Below, in pieces: positions 27,990 through 36,687 of a stretch of DNA of 64,000 nt. Where the stretch lies: positions 124,001 through 188,000 of the forward strand of contig NZ_JALNTW010000003.1 of NCBI RefSeq assembly GCF_023161665.1, given 5' to 3'. The stretch is from Shewanella sp. 1CM18E. Its GTDB lineage: Bacteria > Pseudomonadota > Gammaproteobacteria > Enterobacterales > Shewanellaceae. Made by a program: the position numbers and the translations under genes. Position 1 is the stretch's first letter, and each line of letters begins with the position of its first letter. The notes beneath the pieces were generated by a model. That model worked only from the letters and a program-made list of their open reading frames with translations, searched no databases and was not told where the DNA came from.

Positions 27990-28715
27990 TTATCTCAACA
28001 CTTTACTTAAAAACGCCTGAGTTCTGGGCTCTTTAGGATTGCTAAATAGTGCCTCAGGTTCACTCTGCTCAACAATGTGGCCGCCATCCATAAAGATAAC
28101 TCTATCGGATACATCGCGCGCAAAGCCCATTTCATGGGTAACAATCACCATGGTCATGCCATCTTCTGCCAATGATTTCATCACATCGAGTACATCGCCG
28201 ACCATCTCAGGATCGAGTGCCGACGTGGGCTCATCAAATAACATAAGCTCTGGCTTCATGGCTAACGCTCTTGCAATAGCAACACGCTGCTTTTGTCCGC
28301 CAGATAAGCTCGAAGGGTAGGCATCGGCTTTGTCTTTTAGACCCACTAGGGTTAGCAACCTATCGGCTTCTGCGCCCGCTTCTTGCTGGTTCATCACCCC
28401 CAACTTTACAGGAGCTAGCATGATATTTTGTTTAACTGTTTTATGAGGGAACAGATTAAAGTTTTGAAACACCATACCGACTTTTTGTCTTAACTTATCA
28501 ACGCAAGCTCCCGCGGCGGTAATGGATTGACCATCAATGAAAATATCACCTTGAGTTGGTTGCTCTAGTAAGTTGATACAACGTAAAAAGGTACTTTTAC
28601 CGCTCCCAGATGGACCAATAACGCTGACCACTTCGCCTTTATTAATTTGCTCGCTAATGCCTTTGAGTACTTGGTTATCGCCAAAGCTCTTATGTAAGTT
28701 ATTTATTTTAATCAC
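27990..28715 (-). CDS. Polar amino-acid ABC transporter, ATP-binding subunit (ArtP/GlnQ type)
   Basis: A 241-residue ATPase with Walker [10 protein letters not shown], signature LSGGQKQR, Walker [15 protein letters not shown] and the His-loop [10 protein letters not shown]. It energises import of polar amino acids at the inner membrane. It overlaps the permease gene by 8 bases and ends the three-gene operon. Tandem ARG boxes upstream of the operon make arginine or another basic amino acid the likely cargo; sequence alone does not separate arginine, glutamine and histidine types. Confidence 0.9.
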   Translation of the reverse strand: MIKINNLHKSFGDNQVLKGISEQINKGEVVSVIGPSGSGKSTFLRCINLLEQPTQGDIFIDGQSITAAGACVDKLRQKVGMVFQNFNLFPHKTVKQNIMLAPVKLGVMNQQEAGAEADRLLTLVGLKDKADAYPSSLSGGQKQRVAIARALAMKPELMLFDEPTSALDPEMVGDVLDVMKSLAEDGMTMVIVTHEMGFARDVSDRVIFMDGGHIVEQSEPEALFSNPKEPRTQAFLSKVLR

Positions 28716-29388
28716 TTTGTTTTAGCCTCGTTTCAAATTTAGATAGCATAAAGGTGAAGATATACGTCAATAGTAAATAGATAATGGCACAGGTAAATAG
28801 CGGTACGCTGTCTTCAAATGTACGGCTACGGATAATTTCACCTGCCCGCATTAAGTCGACGCCGCCGATAAAGCCAATAACCGCAGTCTCTTTGAGCAAT
28901 ACAATAAACTCGTTACCTAGCGATGGCAGAATGTTCTTAATCGCTTGCGGTAAAATCACTTCTTTCATCGTTGACCAGTGCGATAAACCGAGTGATCTCG
29001 CCGCCTCCATTTGGCCTTTATCAACAGCTTGAATTCCGGCTCTGATGATTTCAGAGATATAAGCACCACTGTTAAGGCCAAAAGCAATAATGGCTGCAGT
29101 GATTTTATCTACATCGAGTGATGCCAGTACGATGAAGTAAAGGATCACTAACTGGACAACCACTGGCGTTCCACGGATCACGCTAACATATAAATTAGCA
29201 GGCCAGCTAAAGTACCACTTTGACGACATTTTCATTAAGGTGGTGGCAACGCCAAGAACAGAACCCATTATCATGGCAAAGAAGGTAACGATTAACGTGA
29301 CTTTCAAGCCGTTTAAGATGAGATAGATCCCGATTAAACCGTCTTCGCCAATGGGCGTAAATAAAGAAGCGTTTATTGCATCAATCAT
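28708..29388 (-). CDS. Polar amino-acid ABC transporter, permease subunit
   Basis: A 226-residue inner-membrane protein with about five hydrophobic segments. It shows the HisM/GlnP family landmarks [16 protein letters not shown] near residue 70 and the EAA loop [20 protein letters not shown], which contacts the ATPase. It lies between the binding-protein gene (7-base gap upstream) and the ATPase gene (8-base overlap). Only one permease gene is present, so it probably works as a homodimer. Confidence 0.9.
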   Translation of the reverse strand: MIDAINASLFTPIGEDGLIGIYLILNGLKVTLIVTFFAMIMGSVLGVATTLMKMSSKWYFSWPANLYVSVIRGTPVVVQLVILYFIVLASLDVDKITAAIIAFGLNSGAYISEIIRAGIQAVDKGQMEAARSLGLSHWSTMKEVILPQAIKNILPSLGNEFIVLLKETAVIGFIGGVDLMRAGEIIRSRTFEDSVPLFTCAIIYLLLTYIFTFMLSKFETRLKQSD

Positions 29389-29395
29389 CAGTCGC

Positions 29396-30133
29396 TCACT
29401 TCATGTATTTGGTCACAAGGGCATCGTACTCGCCATTGCTTTTCATGGATTTAAGGGTGGAGTTGATACTATTTAATAGCTCTGTTTTACCTTTAGGTAC
29501 TGCTAAGCCATAAAACTCAGCATTAAAGTCCAACTTCACCATTTTCAATTGTGGGTTTTTATTCAAAAAGCTTATCGCCGGCTCACTATCAAATAGTACT
29601 AAATCGACTTTATTGTTTTTCAGCTCCATGACCGCTTCAAAACCTGTGTTGAAAGCGGTGACGTTCTGGCTGTAGCTCTTTGCCATAATGTCGCCGGTAG
29701 AGCCGAGCTGCACAGCGATATGCTTATCTGTTAGATCGTCAAGGCTGTTGATAGTGGTGTTATCTTTATTCACCAACACCAGTTGGGTTGCTTCGTAATA
29801 TGGCGCTGAGAAGTCGACGCTTGCTTGACGCTCAGGTGTGATCGTCATACCTGAGGCGATAAAATCAATTTTGCCCGCATTTAGCGCAACGATGAGTGAG
29901 TCAAAGTTCATGTTTTCAACTTTGAGTGTCTTACCTGCGTCTTTAGCAATTTGCTTAGCTAGGTCGATGTCAAAACCTTTAATCTCATCGCCGCTTACAC
30001 CACCTACATATTCAAAAGGCGGGAAGGTGGCATTAGTGCCTACTACAAGTACATCATCGCTCTTGCCACAGCCAGCCAATAATAGAACGCTTGCTAACCC
30101 TAAACTTACTAAACCTGTCACTGACTGCTTCAT
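29396..30133 (-). CDS. Polar amino-acid ABC transporter, substrate-binding lipoprotein
   Basis: A 245-residue solute-binding protein of family 3 with lipoprotein signal (VSLGLASVLLLAGC). Family landmarks: VVGTNATFPPFEYV, GFDIDLAKQIAKDAG (the family signature), and IASGMTITPERQASVDFS. It captures the amino acid in the periplasm and delivers it to the permease. First gene of the operon; two ARG boxes lie 60-95 bases upstream, supporting arginine as the ligand and ArgR repression when arginine is abundant. Confidence 0.9.
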   Translation of the reverse strand: MKQSVTGLVSLGLASVLLLAGCGKSDDVLVVGTNATFPPFEYVGGVSGDEIKGFDIDLAKQIAKDAGKTLKVENMNFDSLIVALNAGKIDFIASGMTITPERQASVDFSAPYYEATQLVLVNKDNTTINSLDDLTDKHIAVQLGSTGDIMAKSYSQNVTAFNTGFEAVMELKNNKVDLVLFDSEPAISFLNKNPQLKMVKLDFNAEFYGLAVPKGKTELLNSINSTLKSMKSNGEYDALVTKYMK

Positions 30134-30194
30134 CTCAAACTCTCTTAATCAAATTACTTAACTGGTGACGACTATAAACCACGACTAAATTAAA

Positions 30195-30229
30195 TCAATA
30201 GTTATTCATTAAAAATGAGTAAAAATTCA
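30195..30229 (-). promoter_or_regulatory. Tandem ARG boxes (ArgR operator)
   Basis: TCAATAGTTATTCA (30195-30208) and TGAGTAAAAATTCA (30216-30229) match the ARG-box core TGAATWWWWATTCA with two and one mismatches. Their centres are 21 bases apart, the spacing typical of paired ARG boxes bound by an ArgR hexamer. Confidence 0.65.
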
Positions 30230-30603
30230 ATCAGATCATATTTAACTGTTTTTTTATTGAGCTAAATCATTGTTTATTAACTGTTGCGCAACTTTATCAC
30301 CTTATATTCGTTACTTAATTTTTTGAATATTATTTCAGGTTATATAGACAAGCTGACTTGTGATGGCTTCAGCTTGCTTAAAAAGTGCAGGGCATGGTTA
30401 TTTGCAATCATTTGTACTTAGTTTGCTGCATTGGAGCGAGATCACATTTTCGAACCTTTCTGCTAAGGTGATTTGCTAGGTTGTCGATAGTTATGGTTAC
30501 AAGTTGTTTCGTTTGAGTTGTTAGTGTTACAAGTGTGTCGCTGCAGGGGCTTGAGATGCTTATTTTAGTGCATGAAAATAATAATAAATTGGAGAAGGAT
30601 TTT
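30230..30603. other. Intergenic region between divergent genes
   Basis: Holds part of the transporter promoter region and the promoter of the coiled-coil protein gene. I see no other element. Confidence 0.45.
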
Positions 30604-31068
30604 ATGAATCTATTGAGCGTAAATAACGGCAAAGGATTTTTTGTTGAGCATAATCAATCACTATCGAGCGTTAAAAGTAGTTCGCTATTTGATCGCTCAC
30701 AAAGCCCAATTCAAAGTGATAACCAAGACAAAGTATTCATATCTGAATCGGCAAGGGCTGCACTGGCTTCTAGCTTAGGTAAAGAGCTGCATGATGATCA
30801 AAGCGTTGTACAAAGCAAAGCTACTGTAGTGGAATCACAGGAGGGGGAGACAAAACAAAAAATTGATGAGGTCATTGCTTTATTAAAAAAGCAACTTGAT
30901 GAGCTTCGCCAAGCTTTACAGGCTTTAGAAGGGGATAATACCGAAGCTGGCGCAGAAAAACGCAAAACGCTTGAGGCACAAATCGGCGCTTTATCTGCTC
31001 AGCTTTCAGAGCTAATTAACCAAAAGCTGGAGTTGGAAAAGAAAAATATACGTGAAAATGGCCGTTGA
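30604..31068 (+). CDS. Coiled-coil protein, possibly FlxA-like, 154 aa
   Basis: No signal peptide. Residues 1-75 are polar and probably disordered; residues 80-150 form a long amphipathic helix pair (KIDEVIALLKKQLDELRQAL, then LEAQIGALSAQLSELINQKL) with clear heptads, similar in layout to FlxA-like proteins, though I cannot confirm that family. I chose ATG 30604 because GGAGAAGGA lies directly upstream; the frame extends to 30535 without a ribosome-binding site. Monocistronic; function unknown. Confidence 0.65.
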   Translation: MNLLSVNNGKGFFVEHNQSLSSVKSSSLFDRSQSPIQSDNQDKVFISESARAALASSLGKELHDDQSVVQSKATVVESQEGETKQKIDEVIALLKKQLDELRQALQALEGDNTEAGAEKRKTLEAQIGALSAQLSELINQKLELEKKNIRENGR

Positions 31069-31186
31069 TAATATATCAAACAGAATTACCGCCAACTGTT
31101 TTCACGCTGGAATCCCCTATCTGGCTCACAGCGTAAAACTTGATCATAACAGTTTAGCGGCTTAAGCCTGCATATCTTCTAAAAAG

Positions 31187-31939
31187 TTAAATTTTTACAC
31201 AGGTAAAAATAGCATTGCCTGAATGGCCATTCCAAGTCAGAATTTTTTCATAATCATGCTCAAACATATGCACTTCAAAGTAGGGGGCAAGTAGTTGTTT
31301 AAGCTCTGCAAAGCTGACGGCAACCATAGGGTGCTCGTCTTGCCATGACTGGCTAATGAGATCGGTGGTTTTTTCAATACTGACTTTGAGTGATTGCCTT
31401 TCGCCTTCGCCGCAATAGTCCCAACCCGAGCTAAAAGTGAACTGACTATTTTCATGCTCTAGTTGATATTGGGCAAAAGAGTTGTTCACTATCATGCTTT
31501 TTTCGACAACGTTAAAGCAAAAAACACCACCCGTGTTGAGTGCTTGATGTGCGCTAGCAATACACTGTTTTAGCTTTTCAATTCCATCGCTATAGTGAAT
31601 GGAGTACAGAAAACAGGTAATTAAATCCAGTTTTTCATCGACCTTAAAATCACACATATCTTGCAGGCTAAACTCAGCTTCCGGGCAATGTAACTTGGCA
31701 ATATCAAGCATTGGCTGGTTAATATCTAACCCTTGGCTTTGATAACCATTATTGATGAAATGCCTTACATGTGGACCTGTGCCGCAAGCAAGATCTAAAT
31801 GACGTTTGTCACCATTACCAAAGAGTTGATGATGTCTGCGAATACACTCGCTTTGTGTAAGATAGTCGATATTAGCACACATTAAATTGTAGTAACTCGA
31901 TAAGTCAGTATATAACGCGTTGGTTGTTGCAGTTTGCAA
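31187..31939 (-). CDS. Class I SAM-dependent methyltransferase, 250 aa
   Basis: Motif I of the Rossmann-type methyltransferases is seen at HLDLACGTGPHVRHF (residues about 48-62), followed by the acidic end of strand 2 (GLDINQPMLDIAK), motif II-like SLQDMCDFKV and LDLITCFLYSIHY. The substrate cannot be told. The start is a TTG at 31939 with a poor ribosome-binding site; an internal Met at about residue 18 would still keep all motifs. Single gene between an unlinked coiled-coil protein and adenosine deaminase. Confidence 0.8.
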   Translation of the reverse strand: MQTATTNALYTDLSSYYNLMCANIDYLTQSECIRRHHQLFGNGDKRHLDLACGTGPHVRHFINNGYQSQGLDINQPMLDIAKLHCPEAEFSLQDMCDFKVDEKLDLITCFLYSIHYSDGIEKLKQCIASAHQALNTGGVFCFNVVEKSMIVNNSFAQYQLEHENSQFTFSSGWDYCGEGERQSLKVSIEKTTDLISQSWQDEHPMVAVSFAELKQLLAPYFEVHMFEHDYEKILTWNGHSGNAIFTCVKI

Positions 31940-32133
31940 GGAAGGTGACCAGTAAATTGGGGTGCGGCATTTTATAGCAATAAGGCGTTTTAGCGATGAG
32001 TAATTAAGCGATTTGCGATCTAAATCTCGCTATATTTGTCACTGAAATGGGTTGTTGATGAGTCCTAGGGAGGAAGGAGTTAGCGAGCACATGGTTGTAC
32101 TCGCTAAAGGGCTAACAAGTTTGTTAGTGAAGT

Positions 32134-33129
32134 TTACGCAACAAACTGTAATAGGTGCTGTTTTACAGCATCAGATGCGAACGAGTTATTGGCGCTGATT
32201 TTATAGATAGCCATGTAATCTTGTTCGGTTAAGTTAAACTTCTCTACTGCAAGTTGTAACTCTTTGGTCATATTGGTGTCAGACACTGTGCGGTTATCAG
32301 TGTTAATAGTAACCAGTAAGCCATCGCGATAGAAATCACCAAAAGGATGACTTTCTAAATTCTCAACCGCCTTAGTTTGCACATTACTGCTTGGGCAAGT
32401 TTCTAAGGCAACGGCTTCAGCACGCACTAAATCGTACGCTTGTTTGTGGCTGTTAATATGAATACCGTGTCCAATACGTTCAGCGCCTAGTAACGCAATG
32501 GCGTCATACACGTTTTGACCTACACCTTGCTCACCGGCATGAATTGTAATGCGGTAGCCTTTTTCTAACGCGTACTTAGCGTAAGGAATGTATTCATGGC
32601 AAAAGCCAGGCTCTTCACTTGCTGCTAAGTCGAATGCGACTACACCGTTATCAAGGAACTTAGCACCAGCGTCTATCACATCATTGATGTCATCTTTTGG
32701 TAGCACCTTAATAATCGACAGGATGTAGTTACCCTTAATATCGTATTGGGCTTCAGCTCTGCGCATACCTTTGACAACACTGCCAATGATCTGCTCAAAG
32801 TTAAGGCCTTGCTTACGATGTAATTGTGGGCCAAAACGGACTTCTAGGTACTTCACGTTTTCTTTTGCTGCGTCTTCAAATAGCTCAAACGAAATACGCT
32901 CTAATGCCGCTTCTGTTTGCATAACCGATACAGGCAGTGCAAAGCGGGTAAGGTATTCATCGAGGTTTGGGCAAGATTCAGGTGCCACCATTAGCGCTTT
33001 CATCTCGTCAACGTTATCGCTAGGAATAGCTGTGCCTTGGATTTTAGCAAGGTCGATAACTGTTTGCGGGCGTACGCTACCGTCTAGGTGGCAATGAAGA
33101 TCAATTTTAGGTAGCTGTAGAAAATTCAT
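32134..33129 (-). CDS. add: Adenosine deaminase
   Basis: A 331-residue cytoplasmic zinc enzyme that deaminates adenosine (and deoxyadenosine) to inosine. Metal and active-site motifs are in place: [11 protein letters not shown] at the N-terminus, the HAGE motif (ITIHAGEQG), the GHG motif ([10 protein letters not shown]), TCPSSN, and [10 protein letters not shown], which carries the zinc/catalytic Asp. I chose ATG 33129 because GGAGAG lies 6 bases upstream, which also puts the zinc motif near the N-terminus as in the family; the frame extends 26 codons further. It would process adenosine from uptake (NupC) or from SAH hydrolysis (AhcY), both encoded in this window. Confidence 0.92.
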   Translation of the reverse strand: MNFLQLPKIDLHCHLDGSVRPQTVIDLAKIQGTAIPSDNVDEMKALMVAPESCPNLDEYLTRFALPVSVMQTEAALERISFELFEDAAKENVKYLEVRFGPQLHRKQGLNFEQIIGSVVKGMRRAEAQYDIKGNYILSIIKVLPKDDINDVIDAGAKFLDNGVVAFDLAASEEPGFCHEYIPYAKYALEKGYRITIHAGEQGVGQNVYDAIALLGAERIGHGIHINSHKQAYDLVRAEAVALETCPSSNVQTKAVENLESHPFGDFYRDGLLVTINTDNRTVSDTNMTKELQLAVEKFNLTEQDYMAIYKISANNSFASDAVKQHLLQFVA

Positions 33130-33583
33130 GAAGCTCTCCTTTATTAAGTGGTTATACCAACTATAGGCAAATAACGATTCATATTTTGTTGCACAAAATA
33201 GAAACAATATTACTTAGTTAGCATTACATAAAGTAAAGTCTTCATAATCAAGAGTTTAGGGCTCTTGGTAGAAACTCTCAAACCATATCATTGAGATTAT
33301 ACGAAGTGTTAACAGTCAATATTAGCACTCATTAAGCTAGTTGCGAAAGAGCCTAATAACAAATAAGGCCAGAGGGGGCATTGTTTGCCTAACACAAAAT
33401 CTGCTTTAAGCACGCACTTTCTAGCTATTTGGTGCGCAGTTTTTCCCCCTTAAAGGCGACTAGGCTGAGTTTAGTCGCAATAAGAGATGATTCGAAAAAG
33501 AGATTAAAGCCAAAAGGATAACGTTATCGCCTAGGCTTATTTTTAGTTGAATTAACAGTGCTCAGTGCTTTTCTCGCTAAACG
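33130..33583. other. Intergenic region between two minus-strand genes
   Basis: About 450 bases; it holds the add promoter. No reading frame, hairpin with T run, or operator stands out. Confidence 0.5.
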
Positions 33584-33838
33584 TCACTTCGATTCGTTAT
33601 GGTGAGCTTGAAGCTTATGGAATAACACATCTTTTAAGTTAGCGCGTTGCACTTTGAGTTGGTGCATATGTTCGTCATCGGTAGGGCTGCCGGCGATTTC
33701 TAACTGACGAATGTCATAATCAAGCAGATGGTATTGCTTGGAAAGCTTGTCAAACTCTTGGTCGGTATAGTTCAAGTAAACAATGTCTTGTTTAAATTCT
33801 GGAAAGTCGAAAATAAGCGCGTGGTTCTCATTTAACAT
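33584..33838 (-). CDS. DUF465 (YdcH-like) small protein, 84 aa
   Basis: The sequence EFDKLSKQYHLLDYDIRQLE followed by KVQRANLKDVLFHKL fits the DUF465/YdcH family of small two-helix coiled-coil proteins, where a central 'xLxxxYHxLDxxI' pattern is conserved. Ribosome-binding bases AAGGAGC lie just upstream of the ATG. Cytoplasmic; family function is not established. Confidence 0.8.
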   Translation of the reverse strand: MLNENHALIFDFPEFKQDIVYLNYTDQEFDKLSKQYHLLDYDIRQLEIAGSPTDDEHMHQLKVQRANLKDVLFHKLQAHHNESK

Positions 33839-33975
33839 AGTTGCTCCTTGAGGTGCTGAACTTACTTCTTACTGGGACTAAATAACGAACGAAATATTTA
33901 CAACGGCTTTGACTATAACACCGCAGTTTATAGCAAAGTGAGATCTTGGCAGCTTTTTAGTTAAGGGGGCAGCTT

Positions 33976-34122
33976 TCATCTTTTGATAAAAAAGTAATAA
34001 ACACCTATGGCAGTTGCGGCGATGGCTAATAGATACACATCAATCATATAGGGGACATTGAAAAAAATAAGCACCGCGATAAACAAGGAGGCTAAAACTT
34101 GTAACCCTATTTTGTAGCGCAT
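33976..34122 (-). CDS. Small two-helix membrane protein, 48 aa
   Basis: Found by translating the minus strand by eye: MRYKIGLQVLASLFIAVLIF, then FNVPYMIDVYLLAIAATAIG and VYYFFIKR. Two hydrophobic helices are joined by a short turn with Pro and Asp, and a basic residue cluster lies at each end (MRYK and IKR), as in real small inner-membrane proteins. The ribosome-binding site (TTGAGAAT) is weak. It lies between a DUF465 gene and a divergent FMO-like gene. I do not know a family. Confidence 0.55.
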   Translation of the reverse strand: MRYKIGLQVLASLFIAVLIFFNVPYMIDVYLLAIAATAIGVYYFFIKR

Positions 34123-34298
34123 ATTTTTATTCTCAATTAGCAAGGTGAGCCTTTGTGCTTAACAATAACAATGGCCTAGCAATAAATAAAATGTTTACAC
34201 TCTGCCGCTTGACTATTTTTTGGCTAAATCAGGTTCTATGCTGATGTTCTGTTATCATGCTTGGCATAATAAAAATAAAACATATGCAGTTGGAAATT

Positions 34299-35414
34299 AT
34301 GAAAGAATTTATCATTATTGGCGCTGGGCAGTCTGGCTTGTCTATGGCCTATAACTTATCGCAACATAAAAAAGATTACCTTATTTTAGATGCCAATGAG
34401 CATATTGGTGCGCCTTGGCTAAAGCGTTGGGATTCTTTAAAACTATTTACTCCAACCGAATATAACCACCTACCAGGCATGCCGTTTCCTTTCCCAAAAG
34501 GCTATTACCCTAATAAATATGAAGTGGCGGATTACTTAAAAAATTATGCCGAGAAGTTTTCGATACCGATTGAATTTAACCAAAAAATCATCTCGGTAAA
34601 GAAAGTGAATGGCATCTTTGAGATCACCAGCGCCACAGCAAGTTACCAAGCTAAGCAGCTGATTATTGCCACCGGCCCGTTCCATACCCCCTATACACCA
34701 GCTTGCCATGCGGACATCGCTAAAGATGTAAAACAAATTCACAGTGAGAACTATAAAAGTCCGGCACAGCTGCAAGAGGGTGATTGTTTAGTTGTTGGCG
34801 CAGGTGACTCCGGCGTGCAAATTTTATCGGAAATCGCCGATACCGGACGCAAAGTACACTTTTCCGGTACGGATAAAATCCCTGCAATTCCGCAGACCTT
34901 TTTAGGTAAAACCCTTTGGTGGTGGTTTACTAAAATAGGCTTTTTGTCGGTTAACCGTTATAGCAAAATCGGTCAGTGGTTAAGTAAGGGCGTGCAGCCG
35001 GTTATTGGTACGGATGTGAAGGCATTACTGGCAAAAGACAATGTGATTCATATGGGCAGAACCCTGTCAGCTGATGACAGCAGTATCAAATTTCAAAAAG
35101 GCAGCGTCAGTAGTATTAAGAATATTGTTTGGGCTACAGGCTTTAAACCTAACTTCTTTTGGATTGAAGATATCTCTTTTGATGAAATGAACTACCCAAG
35201 TAATTATCGCGGCGTCAGTAAAGATATCGATGGCTTATTTTTTATTGGCCTACCTTGGTTGTACACCCGCGGCTCGGCAACTCTAGGTGGCGTCTGGAAA
35301 GATGCTAAATACTTGATGACGCATATTCTAGAAACTCAACAAGCGAACAGTAAACCTGCGCACAAGAATCAGCCAAGCAAACAAGCTGCCAAGCCAATTG
35401 CTGACGCTAGCTAG
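34299..35414 (+). CDS. FAD/NAD(P)-binding flavin monooxygenase-like oxidoreductase
   Basis: A 371-residue protein with an N-terminal FAD fold (FIIIGAGQSGLSMAYNLSQH) and a second nucleotide-binding fold near residue 165 (CLVVGAGDSGVQILSEIADT), the two-dinucleotide layout of FMO/CzcO-like enzymes. FTPTEYNHLPGMPFPFPKGY and IVWATGFKPNF match the conserved blocks of that family. Such enzymes oxygenate small N- or S-containing compounds or act as electron-transfer flavoproteins; the substrate is unknown. I chose ATG 34299, with GGAAA upstream; the frame extends to 34257. The C-terminal Lys/Gln/Ala tail is low-complexity. Confidence 0.82.
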   Translation: MKEFIIIGAGQSGLSMAYNLSQHKKDYLILDANEHIGAPWLKRWDSLKLFTPTEYNHLPGMPFPFPKGYYPNKYEVADYLKNYAEKFSIPIEFNQKIISVKKVNGIFEITSATASYQAKQLIIATGPFHTPYTPACHADIAKDVKQIHSENYKSPAQLQEGDCLVVGAGDSGVQILSEIADTGRKVHFSGTDKIPAIPQTFLGKTLWWWFTKIGFLSVNRYSKIGQWLSKGVQPVIGTDVKALLAKDNVIHMGRTLSADDSSIKFQKGSVSSIKNIVWATGFKPNFFWIEDISFDEMNYPSNYRGVSKDIDGLFFIGLPWLYTRGSATLGGVWKDAKYLMTHILETQQANSKPAHKNQPSKQAAKPIADAS

Positions 35415-35785
35415 TATCGAAGGTGCTTATTCACCATATTGCATGCAAGGTTGCGTTTAATATGGCGTATTGCAGTGTTCATTCTTGGATTCCTAGATAA
35501 CTTATGCCTGGTTCAGAGCTGCACCGCTAAGAGTTTTAGTACCAGAGGCAAGGTTGAGCTTTTTATTTCAGTCATTGTTGTTAAGCGTAAAAGAGTGAGT
35601 GGTCTTTATTTACAACCACTTGGTGGTAATTTGCAGTCAATCCCTTAGCTAGCCTGAGTTTGCTGAGTTTTACAGCAAAATATATTGTACCTATAGTTAA
35701 TGGATAAGCAGTTAACTAAGCATGTTGCTTGTAGTGAGATGTCATACGGTAATCTTTGTATGAACCGCTTACTTTTATTTAGGCA
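35415..35785. other. Intergenic region, no supported gene
   Basis: About 370 bases. A 69-codon frame exists at 35439-35648 but lacks a ribosome-binding site, family resemblance and coding-like composition, so I do not call it. Confidence 0.5.
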
Positions 35786-36550
35786 ATGGTTTATCAAGTG
35801 GTGCGGTATATGATTTCTTATCAAAGTAAGGCGCAGCTATTTCCCTTACTGCATTTGTTAGATGATTTTAGCCAATTTCAACTGCAGGGCGGCTTTATCA
35901 AAACACTTGCCGAAAAAGACTTACGCTTACAAGCTCCGGTGTCAGCGAATCTTGCTGAGTTAGCAAATATCCCCTGTGTGAGTATTTATGACTCGCCAAC
36001 CCATACCACTTCTTCTGCACTACAGCGGCACTTTTGTAGTAAAAGCCAAGATGATGAATTTGTCAGTCATCAAGTATTCAAGAGTCTAATTCCAGTTAGT
36101 CGTTTATCGCCAAGCCGCCACCAAAGGCATTATCAGCTGGTGGCGTTTTTAGAGGAGCAAAAGCAAACTCCAGTGGCGTTTGTCACCTTTAATCTTGGTT
36201 TACTCGACTCTTGGTATACAGATGACAATGCCAGCGATGAGAGGCATGTTGGTGTGTGTTGTTATTTGCTGTATGCATACGTAGTCCCTGAGATGAGGCA
36301 TCTGGGGATTGGCAGTAGCATGTTTCACCTGATCTCAAATTTATTTTGGTCGCAGTTACAATATGTTGATGCTCAGGCGCAGCCGCATAACTTAACTATG
36401 GTGCCTTTGGTATATGAGAGCACAACAGCCAAAGGGGCTGAGGGCTTAATGCAGCAATTGGAAAGAAATATTAACCAGTATAAGGCGTTACTCGTTAATA
36501 ATGATAATGCCTCGGGAGAGATAAAGCCCTGTATGAGTAATCTTAGTTAG
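35786..36550 (+). CDS. GNAT-like acetyltransferase-fold protein, 254 aa
   Basis: The only family-level clue is in residues 150-185: YLLYAYVVPEMRHLGIGSSM, the beta-4/alpha-3 region of GNAT acetyltransferases where the R/Q-x-x-G-x-G/A loop (RHLGIGS) binds acetyl-CoA. The N-terminal half (FSQFQLQGGFIKTLAEKDLR) is not recognised. An alternative start Met lies at residue 9 (35810). Substrate unknown. It is monocistronic with a clean terminator. Confidence 0.65.
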   Translation: MVYQVVRYMISYQSKAQLFPLLHLLDDFSQFQLQGGFIKTLAEKDLRLQAPVSANLAELANIPCVSIYDSPTHTTSSALQRHFCSKSQDDEFVSHQVFKSLIPVSRLSPSRHQRHYQLVAFLEEQKQTPVAFVTFNLGLLDSWYTDDNASDERHVGVCCYLLYAYVVPEMRHLGIGSSMFHLISNLFWSQLQYVDAQAQPHNLTMVPLVYESTTAKGAEGLMQQLERNINQYKALLVNNDNASGEIKPCMSNLS

Positions 36551-36605
36551 GCTTAGTTTACAGAACAGAACAGATAAGCAGCTTGCAAACCAAACGATTT
36601 TCTTT

Positions 36606-36643
36606 ACTAAGCCCCTTATTCAGGGGCTTAGTTTTTACTTTTT
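36606..36643 (+). terminator. Rho-independent terminator after the GNAT-like gene
   Basis: ACTAAGCCCC / GGGGCTTAGT with a 7-base loop, followed by TTTTACTTTTTT. Confidence 0.92.
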
Positions 36644-36687
36644 TACTCAGGATTCAATTACTCAGGATCCAATTACTCAGGGTCATA
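36643..36687 (-). repeat. 15-base tandem repeat across the metH stop
   Basis: TTACTCAGGATTCAA, TTACTCAGGATCCAA and TTACTCAGGGTCATA follow one another directly. The last unit is the end of metH (Tyr-Asp-Pro-Glu-stop on the minus strand); the other two would also read x-Pro-Glu-stop, so they look like tandem duplications of the last five codons lying in the 3' untranslated region. Confidence 0.85.

Noticed and set aside
35439..35648. 69-codon frame between the FMO-like and GNAT-like genes
   Set aside because: No ribosome-binding site, no recognisable family, mixed composition; starts 25 bases past the previous stop with no coupling signal.
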